Below are positions 6,765-14,167 of a DNA stretch of 14,798 nucleotides, one piece after another. The position numbers and the translations under genes are program-made. This DNA is from Hyphomicrobiales bacterium. Lineage in GTDB: Bacteria > Pseudomonadota > Alphaproteobacteria > Rhizobiales > S144-23. The first letter of the stretch is position 1. Every line of letters begins with the position of its first letter. The stretch lies in NCBI GenBank assembly GCA_015494375.1, contig WGBL01000150.1, forward strand, positions 1-14,798, written 5' to 3'. The notes beneath the pieces were generated by a model, which worked only from the letters and a program-made list of their open reading frames with translations, searched no databases and was not told where the DNA came from.

Positions 6765-7883
6765 ATGCGTCTTCTGATTGAAAGAAGCGAGCTCATGCGC
6801 ACCCTCGGCCACGTCACCAGTGTCGTCGAGCGCCGCACCACCTTGCCCATCCTTTCCAATGTGCTCCTCAATGCGGATATGGAAGGGCTCGAGATCAAGG
6901 GCACCGATCTCGAGCGCGAGGTTGTCGAAAGCGCGGCCGCCGAGGTGGCTACGCCCGGCGGCACCACCGTCTCGGCCCATATTCTCCACGACATCGTGCG
7001 CAAGCTGCCCGACGGCGCCAAGGTCGAGCTGGCCCTCGACAACGAGCAGCCGCGGCTCGCCATCTCGTCGGGGCGCTCGCGCTTCTTTCTGCCGGTGCTG
7101 TCGGCCGACGAGTTTCCAGACCTTGCCGCAGGCGAGATGACGAGCGAATTCGAGATCGCCGCAAGCGATCTCAAGCGGCTGATCGAGAAGACCCGCTTTG
7201 CCATCTCGACTGAGGAGACGCGCTATTATCTCAACGGCATCTATTTTCATGTGGCCGAGAGCAACGGCGCGGCAAAGTTGCGCGCCGTTGCCACCGACGG
7301 CCATCGCCTGGCCCGGCTCGAGATGCCGGCCCCGGCAGGCGCCGAGGAGATGCCGGGCATCATTGTGCCGCGCAAGACCGTCCACGAGATCCTGCGCCTT
7401 ATCGAGGACAGCGAGGCCACGGTTGGTGTCGCGCTCTCGGAGAGCAAGATTCGCTTCACAACGGGCTCGGTTGTGCTCACGTCGAAACTGATTGATGGCA
7501 CCTTCCCCGACTATGTGCGCGTCATCCCTCAGAGCAACGACAAGACCATGACGGTCGCAAACGAGCCTTTCAAGACGGCGGTCGATCGCGTCTCCACCGT
7601 CTCGACCGATCGCGGCCAGCCGGTCAAGCTTTCGCTGGAATCGGGGCGGCTGACGCTCGCCGTCACCAACACCGACGGTGGCAGCGCCAGCGAGGAGCTG
7701 CCGGTCGAGTATGGTGCCGAGGCGCTCGAGATCGGCTTCAATGCCCGCTATCTGCTCGACATCGCCGGCCAGCTCGAGAGCGAGAATGCGCATTTCAGCC
7801 TCGCCGATCCCGGCTCGCCCACCGTGATCACCGACGAGGGCGACGATACCGCGCTCTATGTCCTCATGCCGATGCGTGTCTGA
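6765..7883 (+). CDS. dnaN: DNA polymerase III beta subunit (sliding clamp)
   Basis: The clamp encircles DNA and tethers polymerase III and other factors during replication and repair; two copies form the ring. The 372-residue length is exactly typical. It starts MRLLIERSELMRTLGHVTSVV and ends YVLMPMRV, the canonical clamp C-terminus that lines the peptide-binding pocket. Between these are the three topologically similar domains, with KLIDGTFPDY and AVATDGHRLA as well-conserved internal motifs. ATG at 6765 was chosen because it gives the family N-terminus; GGAGG at 6748-6752 is 12 bases away, slightly far. A TTG four codons upstream (6753) abuts the GGAGG and is unlikely. recF follows after 12 bases, as in a standard dnaN-recF operon. 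dnaA is not next to it. Confidence 0.98.
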   Translation: MRLLIERSELMRTLGHVTSVVERRTTLPILSNVLLNADMEGLEIKGTDLEREVVESAAAEVATPGGTTVSAHILHDIVRKLPDGAKVELALDNEQPRLAISSGRSRFFLPVLSADEFPDLAAGEMTSEFEIAASDLKRLIEKTRFAISTEETRYYLNGIYFHVAESNGAAKLRAVATDGHRLARLEMPAPAGAEEMPGIIVPRKTVHEILRLIEDSEATVGVALSESKIRFTTGSVVLTSKLIDGTFPDYVRVIPQSNDKTMTVANEPFKTAVDRVSTVSTDRGQPVKLSLESGRLTLAVTNTDGGSASEELPVEYGAEALEIGFNARYLLDIAGQLESENAHFSLADPGSPTVITDEGDDTALYVLMPMRV

Positions 7884-7895
7884 GCCGGTGTCCCA

Positions 7896-9125
7896 ATGGC
7901 CGAGGCATGGCTGGAACAAATGGAGCCGCAGCGACAGCGACCGGCCGCGTTCGCGCTCACACGCCTCAAGCTCAGCAATTTCCGCAACTATGCGCACCTC
8001 GAACTTGGACTCCAACCACAGCCCGTGGTGCTCGTCGGCGAGAATGGGGCGGGGAAAACCAATCTTCTCGAAGCGATCTCACTGCTCACCCCGGGGCGCG
8101 GACTGCGCGGGGCACCCTATCACGAGCTGGCGCGGGCCGGGGGCGACGGCGGCTGGGCGATCTGGGCGGAGCTTGCAAGTCCCCTGGGCGAGGTCACGAT
8201 CGGCACCGGTCAGCGGCCAACGGCGGCAATTCAGCCGGCAGGTGAGAGATCGCTTAGGCGCGATGTGCGCATCGACGGCGCCCCGGCGCGAAGCTCAGGC
8301 GCCCTTGCCGAGCATCTCCACGTCGTCTGGCTGACACCGGCCATGGACGGCCTCTTCACGGGCCCTGCGAGCGAGCGGCGGCGCTTTCTCGACCGGCTCG
8401 TGCTGTGCCTCGATACAAGCCACCGCAGCCGGCTCAACCATTTCGAGCGGGCCATGCGCCAGCGCAATCGGCTGCTCGAGGATGACGGCGGAGGTGCATC
8501 GACGCTGCTCGATGCCCTCGAGCAGCAGATGGCCGAGAGCGCCGTCGCCATCGCTGCGGCCCGCCTCGAGGCGCTCGAGCGGATACGGGCCAGCGTTCTG
8601 GCGCGGCGCGAGCGGGCGCCCGAGAGCCCCTTTCCCTGGCCCACACTCATGCTCGAAGGCCAGATCGAGGGCTGGCTCGGTGAGATGCCGGCGCTCGATG
8701 CCGAGGACCGCTACCGCGCCCTGTTGCGCAACGAGCGCGCCCGCGATCGTGCCGCAGGGCGCACCCTTTCAGGGCCCCATCGCTCCGATCTCGTCGTCCA
8801 TCACGGGCCCAAGGGGGTGCCGGCGCGGCTCTCCTCGACGGGCGAGCAGAAGGCGCTGCTTATCAATCTGGTGCTGGCCCAGGCGGAACTCGCCCGGCGG
8901 GCGCGCAATGGCGTGGCTCCCATCCTGCTGCTCGATGAGATCGCCGCCCACCTCGACAAACGGCGCCGCGCCGCCCTTTTCGAGGAGGTGGTGGGGCTTG
9001 GCGCGCAAGCCTGGATGACAGGCACCGAGGCGCGGGCGTTCGCCCCTCTGGAGGGTCTTGCGCACCATCTCCGCCTGGCGGCAGGCGCCGATGGCGCACC
9101 GCAACTTGCCGGCGACGTCTCGTGA
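7896..9125 (+). CDS. recF: DNA replication and repair protein RecF
   Basis: RecF is an SMC-like ATPase that acts with RecO and RecR to load RecA at single-strand gaps and at stalled forks. In the 409 residues the family start LTRLKLSNFRNY (21-32) leads to Walker A GENGAGKT (48-55, Lys54). The signature motif SSTGEQKALL lies at 313-322, Walker B LLLDE ends at Glu348, and the D-loop AAHLD is at 350-354. The expected middle segment (ERRRFLDRLV, 160-169) is also present. It is slightly longer than the usual 360-380 residues because of an N-terminal stretch of about 20 residues. ATG at 7896 has a poor ribosome site; ATG at 7920 is a credible alternative start. The TGA stop overlaps a GTG (9122) that is in frame with gyrB. 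Confidence 0.97.
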   Translation: MAEAWLEQMEPQRQRPAAFALTRLKLSNFRNYAHLELGLQPQPVVLVGENGAGKTNLLEAISLLTPGRGLRGAPYHELARAGGDGGWAIWAELASPLGEVTIGTGQRPTAAIQPAGERSLRRDVRIDGAPARSSGALAEHLHVVWLTPAMDGLFTGPASERRRFLDRLVLCLDTSHRSRLNHFERAMRQRNRLLEDDGGGASTLLDALEQQMAESAVAIAAARLEALERIRASVLARRERAPESPFPWPTLMLEGQIEGWLGEMPALDAEDRYRALLRNERARDRAAGRTLSGPHRSDLVVHHGPKGVPARLSSTGEQKALLINLVLAQAELARRARNGVAPILLLDEIAAHLDKRRRAALFEEVVGLGAQAWMTGTEARAFAPLEGLAHHLRLAAGADGAPQLAGDVS

Positions 9126-9182
9126 GGGAAATTACCGTTACAAAACAAAGGATTGGAGTTGGTAGGCCGACCGCCAATCCGA

Positions 9183-9191
9183 TGTGGAAAT
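9183..9191 (-). promoter_or_regulatory. DnaA-box-like 9-mer
   Basis: The minus-strand reading ATTTCCACA differs from the relaxed DnaA box TTWTNCACA at one base and from TTATCCACA at two. It lies in the recF-gyrB gap, 40 bases from a second similar site. Isolated near-matches are common by chance, so this is a weak call. Confidence 0.25.
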
Positions 9192-9213
9192 CCCCCCATT
9201 CGCACACCAAATA

Positions 9214-9222
9214 TGCTATAGT
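9214..9222 (+). promoter_or_regulatory. Extended -10 promoter candidate for gyrB
   Basis: TGCTATAGT has the TG-N-TATAAT layout of an extended -10 element with one mismatch in the hexamer. No good -35 lies 16-18 bases upstream, which extended -10 promoters can tolerate. It would give gyrB its own transcript with a leader of about 290 bases that spans the 12-bp repeat array. Confidence 0.4.
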
Positions 9223-9230
9223 TCGCAAGA

Positions 9231-9239
9231 TCATCCACA
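9231..9239 (+). promoter_or_regulatory. DnaA-box-like 9-mer
   Basis: TCATCCACA differs from the DnaA box TTATCCACA at one base. It lies just downstream of the candidate gyrB -10, where DnaA could influence gyrB transcription. With only two near-matches in the gap, chance is a real alternative. Confidence 0.3.
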
Positions 9240-9264
9240 AGACGATAAGGGCGCGAAAACCAAC

Positions 9265-9396
9265 CTGTGGTCGGGCGATTGATCGAGCCAAAAGCCGGGC
9301 GATTGGCCGGGCGGTCAACCGAGCGGCCGGTCGGGCAGTCAATCGAGTGCTCGGCCGGATGGTTCATCGAACGATAGGTCGAGCGACCAGTCGGGC
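9265..9396 (+). repeat. Eleven 12-bp tandem repeats upstream of gyrB
   Basis: Eleven consecutive units of exactly 12 bases follow the consensus GRTYRRTCGRGC, for example GATTGATCGAGC (9277-9288), GATTGGCCGGGC (9301-9312), GGTCAACCGAGC (9313-9324) and GACCAGTCGGGC (9385-9396). The unit end CGRGC is best kept. In the gyrB frame the array stays open and reads as Arg-Ala-x-x tetrapeptides (RAID, RAIG, RAVN, RAAG). It lies between recF and the likely gyrB start and ends 124 bases before it. Confidence 0.85.
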
Positions 9397-9520
9397 AAGA
9401 AGGGCGGCGGTAGACGGACTTCCGTCGGCGCGAGGGGTCTTATTGTGCGAATTGTGCGAACGCAAGGCGCCCGATCGAGACAAGCCGACAAAAGCAAAGA
9501 AAACGAGCAACAAGGAAACG

Positions 9521-12040
9521 ATGGAAAGCGAACAGACAGCGGCCCAAAGCACCGGTGATGAGAACACCAGCGACAAGAACACAAATGGCAAGAGCGCGGG
9601 CGGCTCGAACGCGGGCGAGTCGAGCGGTTCCTATGACGCCGATGCCATCGTCGTCCTCAAGGAGCTCGAGCCCGTGGTCAAGCGCCCGGGCATGTATATC
9701 GGCGACGTACACGACGGCTCGGGCCTCCACCACATGGTCTATGAGGTCGTCGACAACGCCATTGACGAGGCGCTGGCGGGCCATTGCGACCTCATCGAGG
9801 TGACGCTCAATCCCGATGGTTCGGTGTCGGTCACCGACAACGGCCGCGGTATCCCCACCGACATCCACAAGGGCGAGGGCATCTCGGCCGCCGAGGTGAT
9901 CATGACCCGCCTCCACGCCGGCGGCAAATTCGACGACAACTCGTATAAGGTCTCGGGCGGGCTTCACGGCGTCGGCGTCTCGGTGGTCAATGCGCTCTCG
10001 TCATGGCTGGAGCTCACCATCTGGCGCAACGGCAAGGAGCACTTTATTCGTTTTGAGCACGGCGCACCGGTCGCGCCCCTCAAAGTCGTGGGCGAGGCGG
10101 GCGGAAGGCGCGGCACGCGGGTGACGTTCCTGCCCTCGCCCGAGACCTTCACCAAAACCGAGTTCGATTATGCGACCCTCGAGCACCGCCTGCGCGAACT
10201 CGCATTCCTCAATTCGGGCGTGCGCATCCGCCTTGCTGATCTCCGCCACGCCGACCGGCGCGAGGAGGACATGCGCTATGAGGGCGGGCTCGAGGCCTAT
10301 GTGCGCTATCTCGATCGCTCACGCCAGCCCATCATCTCGGCGCCCATCACGGTTGCGGCCGAGCGCGACGGCATCACGGTCGAGGCCGCGCTGTGGTGGA
10401 ACGACGGCTATCACGAGAACGTGCTCTGCTTTACGAACAACATCCCCCAGCGCGACGGCGGCACCCACCTTGCGGGCTTTCGCGCCGCTCTCACGCGCGT
10501 GATCAACAACTACGCGAGCGAAAGCGGGGTTGCGAAAAAGGCCAAGGTTTCGCTCACGGGCGATGATGCCCGCGAGGGGCTCACGTGTGTGCTCTCTGTC
10601 AAGGTGCCCGAGCCGAGCTTCTCGAGCCAGACCAAGGACAAGCTCGTCTCCTCCGAGGTGCGCCCCGTGGTCGAGGGCGCCATCGGCGAGCGGCTCAGCG
10701 CTTGGCTCGAAGAGCATCCGGGCGAGGCCAGGACCATTGTCGGCAAGATCGTCGAAGCCGCCGCCGCCCGCGAGGCGGCACGCAAGGCGCGCGAGCTCAC
10801 CCGCCGCAAGGGGGCGCTCGATGTCAACAATCTGCCGGGCAAGCTGGCCGAGTGCCAGGATGCCGATCCCGCCAATACCGAGCTCTTCATCGTCGAGGGG
10901 GATTCGGCAGGCGGCTCCGCCAAGCAGGCGCGCAACCGCGAGTTTCAGGCCGTCCTCCCCATTCGCGGCAAGATCCTCAATGTCGAGCGGGCGCGCCTTG
11001 ACAAAATCCTTTCGAGCCAGGAGATCGGCACCCTCATTACGGCACTCGGCACCGGCATCGGCCGCGACGACGAAGGCAACAGCCTCGTCGACCTCTCCAA
11101 GCTCCGCTATCACAAGATCATCATCATGACCGATGCCGACGTCGACGGCGCGCACATCCGCACGCTGCTCTTGACGTTCTTCTATCGCCAGATGCCGGAG
11201 CTTGTGGAGGCGGGCCATCTCTATATCGCCCAGCCGCCGCTTTACAAGGTCACGCGCGGCAAGTCGGAGACCTATTTGAAGGACGAGCGGGCGCTCGAGG
11301 ATTTCCTGATCGAAGGCGGGCTCGAGGGTGCGGTTCTGGTGCTTGGCGACGGCGGGGAGCGTGCCGGTGCCGATTTGCGCGGAATCGTCGAGACGGCGCG
11401 CACGGTGCGCGGTGTGCTCGCGGGCCTGCACAGCCGCTATCCGCGCTTTGTGGTCGAGCAGGCGGCGATCGCCGGCGCTCTTGATCCGGCGCTTTATGGC
11501 GAGGCGGGCGCGGCCGAGGCCATCGCCGCCACCCTTGCCGAGCGCCTCAACCGGCTGAGCGAGGAGACCGAGCGGACCTGGCAGGGCCGGGTTGGCGATG
11601 ACGGCGCGCTCGTGCTCGAGCGCGAGGTGCGCGGTGTCAAGGAAAGCCATGCGCTCGATCAGGCCCTCATCGCCTCGGCCGACGCCCGCAAGCTGCATGG
11701 ACTGGCGGAGGAGCTCGCCGAGGTCTATGGCGCCCCGGCAACGCTCCGCCGCAAGGAGCAGGAAAGCCCCATCTTCGGGCCGAGCGATCTGCTCGAGGCG
11801 GTCCTCGCCGCGGGGCGCAAGGGCCTTACGCTCCAGCGTTATAAGGGGCTTGGCGAGATGAACCCCGAGCAGCTCTGGGAGACGACCCTCGATCGCGCGA
11901 GCCGCACGCTGCTCCAGGTCAAGGTGGGCGAACTTGATGAGGCCGATGACATCTTCTCGAAACTCATGGGCGATGTCGTCGAACCGCGGCGCATTTTCAT
12001 TCAGGAGAACGCGCTCAGCGTCGAGAATCTCGATGTTTAA
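9521..12040 (+). CDS. gyrB: DNA gyrase subunit B
   Basis: GyrB supplies the ATPase and part of the cleavage core of gyrase, which adds negative supercoils in an A2B2 complex with GyrA. From ATG at 9521 (AAGGA at 9512-9516) it has 839 residues. A Ser/Asn/Gly-rich tail of about 40 residues precedes the GHKL domain, with RPGMYIGD (55-62), the catalytic general base Glu75 and Mg-binding Asn79 in VYEVVDNAIDEALAG, and SGGLHGVG (145-152). The transducer has QTKDKL with Lys372. The TOPRIM domain has EGDSAGGSAKQ (Glu459) and MTDADVDGAH (Asp538, Asp540). The Gram-negative-type insert of about 170 residues precedes LQRYKGLGEMNPEQLW and the DDIFSKLMGDVVEPRR end, which supports GyrB over ParE. The frame is open back to GTG at 9122, which would add 133 basic, repetitive residues; I judge that not translated. 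Confidence 0.98.
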   Translation: MESEQTAAQSTGDENTSDKNTNGKSAGGSNAGESSGSYDADAIVVLKELEPVVKRPGMYIGDVHDGSGLHHMVYEVVDNAIDEALAGHCDLIEVTLNPDGSVSVTDNGRGIPTDIHKGEGISAAEVIMTRLHAGGKFDDNSYKVSGGLHGVGVSVVNALSSWLELTIWRNGKEHFIRFEHGAPVAPLKVVGEAGGRRGTRVTFLPSPETFTKTEFDYATLEHRLRELAFLNSGVRIRLADLRHADRREEDMRYEGGLEAYVRYLDRSRQPIISAPITVAAERDGITVEAALWWNDGYHENVLCFTNNIPQRDGGTHLAGFRAALTRVINNYASESGVAKKAKVSLTGDDAREGLTCVLSVKVPEPSFSSQTKDKLVSSEVRPVVEGAIGERLSAWLEEHPGEARTIVGKIVEAAAAREAARKARELTRRKGALDVNNLPGKLAECQDADPANTELFIVEGDSAGGSAKQARNREFQAVLPIRGKILNVERARLDKILSSQEIGTLITALGTGIGRDDEGNSLVDLSKLRYHKIIIMTDADVDGAHIRTLLLTFFYRQMPELVEAGHLYIAQPPLYKVTRGKSETYLKDERALEDFLIEGGLEGAVLVLGDGGERAGADLRGIVETARTVRGVLAGLHSRYPRFVVEQAAIAGALDPALYGEAGAAEAIAATLAERLNRLSEETERTWQGRVGDDGALVLEREVRGVKESHALDQALIASADARKLHGLAEELAEVYGAPATLRRKEQESPIFGPSDLLEAVLAAGRKGLTLQRYKGLGEMNPEQLWETTLDRASRTLLQVKVGELDEADDIFSKLMGDVVEPRRIFIQENALSVENLDV

Positions 12041-12047
12041 GCTCCGT

Positions 12048-12065
12048 TTGCCCTCTTGAGGGCAA
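12048..12065. terminator. Perfect inverted repeat after gyrB
   Basis: TTGCCCTC (12048-12055) and GAGGGCAA (12058-12065) form an eight-pair perfect inverted repeat seven bases after the gyrB stop. The central TT leaves a very tight loop, so the real hairpin would open to four or six bases. No T-run follows on either strand, so it is not a classical intrinsic terminator. It may be a transcript-end hairpin or a protein-binding palindrome. Confidence 0.45.
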
Positions 12066-12255
12066 CAAGGCACGCATATGAAAGCGCGCATATGGAAGTG
12101 GGAGGCGGCGGCACCGTGTCGGGCGCGTCAGCGAGAACAGCGCAAGCGCAGGCCAGCCCTTCGGCAGCCGCTCATTGGTGGCATGGCGCCTCTGCCGGCC
12201 GCGTCATGCCGCGCCTTGCAGAGGGCGTCTGTCGGCCGTTGTGCCGCGCCTTGCG

Positions 12256-13566
12256 TTAGGGGGTGTGGCGCCGGCCCTTGCGCCAGGCCGCGAGCCGGGC
12301 AATGGCCTCGCGCATGTCCTCATGTGAGCGAGCATAGGAAAAGCGCACATAGCGCGCCCCCCGGTGGGCGTCGAAATCAAGCCCCGGCGTGACGGCGACA
12401 CCCGCCTCCTCGAGCAGGCGCTCTGAGAGCGCGGCGCTGTCCTCGCCCATGGCCGAGACGTCGGCATAAAGATAAAAGGCGCCATCGGCCGGCACCAGCC
12501 GCTCAAAGCCCACCTCTGGCAGGGCGGCAAGCAGATAGTCGCGATTGGCACGATAGGTGGCGCGGTGGGCTTCGAGCTCATCACGCGCCTCGTCGCTGAG
12601 GGCCCCGAGGGCGGCATACTGCGAGACGGTGGGGACCGAGATGGCCAGATTCTGTTGCAGGCGCTCGAAGGTGCGCTCGTCGCCTTCGGGCACCACCAGC
12701 CAGCCGACGCGCCAGCCCGTCATCGAGTAGTATTTCGAGAAGCTGTTGATGACGATTGCGTCATCGCTGAGGGCGAGGGCCGTCGCGGCCTCCTGATCAT
12801 ATGTGAGGCCATGGTAGATCTCATCGGACAAGAAGCGAATGCCAAGCGCCTCGGTGGTGCGCACCACATCGGCCAGCGCCTCGGGCGTGAACATGGTGCC
12901 CGTCGGGTTGGCGGGGCTTGCGATAAGCACGCCATCGAGGGGCGCCTCGGCATGGGCCCGGGCGATCATGGCGCCGTCGGGCATCCAGCGGCTGGCCGCA
13001 CTGGTCTCGAGCGTGACCGCCTCGAGCCCCAGAAGGCGGACGATATGGCGATAACACGGATAGCCGGGGGCCGGCAGACCGATGCGCGCACCGGGGTCGA
13101 AATAGGCCAGAAAGGCGAGCACAAAGCCAAGCGATGAACCCGTGGTGACAACGATGCGCTCGGGTGAGATCTCGAGCCCATAGCGGCCGACATAGAGCGC
13201 GGCGATCGCCTCGCGCAGAGGCCGGATGCCGAGGGCGTCGGTATAGCCGAGGAGCGCCTCGTCGATGGCGCGTTTGGCCGCCTCGCGAGCGGCCCTGGGG
13301 GCGGGCGTGCTCGGCTGGCCCACCTCCATATGGATCACCTTTTCGCCTGCGGCCTCGCGCTCGCCCGCGCGCCGCATCACATCCATGACGATAAAGGGAT
13401 CGATCTCGCTGCGCCGGGCGAATGTCCGTCGCGCCCTTGCACCGGCGCCCCTGCCGGCACTGGAATGGGCGCTGGCACTCTTACCGGCACTGGATTTGGC
13501 ACCGTACCTGCTGGCACTGGCGCCTGTGCTTGCGCGCGGGCGCAGTTTGTTGTTGGCCTTTGTCAT
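12256..13566 (-). CDS. PLP-dependent class I/II aminotransferase
   Basis: A fold-type I pyridoxal-phosphate enzyme, probably an aspartate- or aromatic-type aminotransferase; the substrate is not readable from sequence. Seen in order in the 436 residues: YTDALGIRPLREAIA (108-122), cofactor-binding SPANPTG with Asn220, SDEIYHGL with Asp248, the Schiff-base lysine Lys278 in SFSKYYSMTGWR, phosphate-binding Arg286, and the carboxylate-binding arginine Arg408 in YVRFSYA. The catalytic part begins at about 50. The first 45 residues are a basic Ser/Ala/Gly/Lys-rich stretch coded by GGCACT-type repeats (13456-13518), which relatives usually lack. ATG at 13566 is supported by AGGA eight bases upstream. 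It converges on gyrB with a 215-base gap and diverges from the M48 protease. Confidence 0.95.
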   Translation of the reverse strand: MTKANNKLRPRASTGASASRYGAKSSAGKSASAHSSAGRGAGARARRTFARRSEIDPFIVMDVMRRAGEREAAGEKVIHMEVGQPSTPAPRAAREAAKRAIDEALLGYTDALGIRPLREAIAALYVGRYGLEISPERIVVTTGSSLGFVLAFLAYFDPGARIGLPAPGYPCYRHIVRLLGLEAVTLETSAASRWMPDGAMIARAHAEAPLDGVLIASPANPTGTMFTPEALADVVRTTEALGIRFLSDEIYHGLTYDQEAATALALSDDAIVINSFSKYYSMTGWRVGWLVVPEGDERTFERLQQNLAISVPTVSQYAALGALSDEARDELEAHRATYRANRDYLLAALPEVGFERLVPADGAFYLYADVSAMGEDSAALSERLLEEAGVAVTPGLDFDAHRGARYVRFSYARSHEDMREAIARLAAWRKGRRHTP

Positions 13567-13579
13567 TGGCGTTTTCCTA

Positions 13580-13592
13580 AGCTCTCAGAGCT
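13580..13592. promoter_or_regulatory. 13-base palindrome upstream of the aminotransferase
   Basis: AGCTCT-C-AGAGCT is a perfect dyad with a one-base centre. It lies 13 bases upstream of the aminotransferase start, touching its ribosome binding site. It could be an operator or a leader hairpin that masks the ribosome site. No regulator gene lies nearby to connect it with. Confidence 0.35.
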
Positions 13593-14167
13593 CATCCACG
13601 GGCTCGGGTTATCTCCAGCGTGTGCAAGGGCGACGGCCCAGAATACACTCAAATGCATGCACACAAATGCACCCACAGGGTGACCGCAAACAGCCGAGAG
13701 AGCCAACATCTCGCCCCAATATGTCCGATGATGGCAAAAGCCGTTGCGTGTCATCTGTCTTTGTGCCGGGGCCAATATGCAGGCCGGCTTTGCCTACGGC
13801 CTCACACCTGACCAAGCAGCTGTCAAGGCACCGCGGCGTGCAAGCGTAGCGCCTGAGCATCCGGCAGCTGCGATGGCCATCCTTCTCGAGGGCCTGTTTG
13901 CCATCCTAGTGGAGGAGCTGTTTAAAGCATTTCACCTGGCCGTCCGTTGATTTCAGGCCGCGGGGCGCTTAGTAAGGCAGGACAGCAGACATGAGCGAGA
14001 TCAGAGCACAAGGAGCGAGCCGATCGTTATGCTGGCGCTTGTCGCAGCCACTTGCGGACCGCAACCCCTCGAGACGGTCCAGGCGATACCAAGGAGCGCC
14101 GGGACGGTGCATCGGCCTAGGGCGGCCCTGGCGTCGGCAACGCACTGATCGCTTCGCAAGAGGAGGA
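13593..14167. other. Gene-free divergent region between the aminotransferase and the M48 protease
   Basis: About 575 bases without a convincing gene. A 68-codon frame at 13744-13950 ends in a hydrophobic helix-like stretch (MAILLEGLFAILVEELFKAF) but has no ribosome site or family resemblance, so I leave it out. CAAATGCA occurs twice (13650-13657, 13664-13671) 14 bases apart around a CATGCACA segment. Only a poor promoter candidate, TTGATT (13947-13952) with TAGTAA 17 bases later, precedes the protease. Confidence 0.5.

Noticed and set aside
6726..8015. Minus-strand open frame (429 codons) opposite dnaN
   Set aside because: It mirrors dnaN codons and has no recognisable domain or ribosome site.
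9265..9396. CRISPR array at the 12-bp repeats
   Set aside because: Units are contiguous, 12 bases, with no unique spacers, and no cas gene is present.
10319..12091. Long minus-strand open frame (590 codons) opposite gyrB
   Set aside because: It is an antisense shadow of high-GC gyrB codons; its translation shows no family and gyrB is unmistakable on the other strand.
13744..13950. Small 68-codon gene
   Set aside because: No ribosome site, no family resemblance, and overlapping open frames on other frames are equally long.
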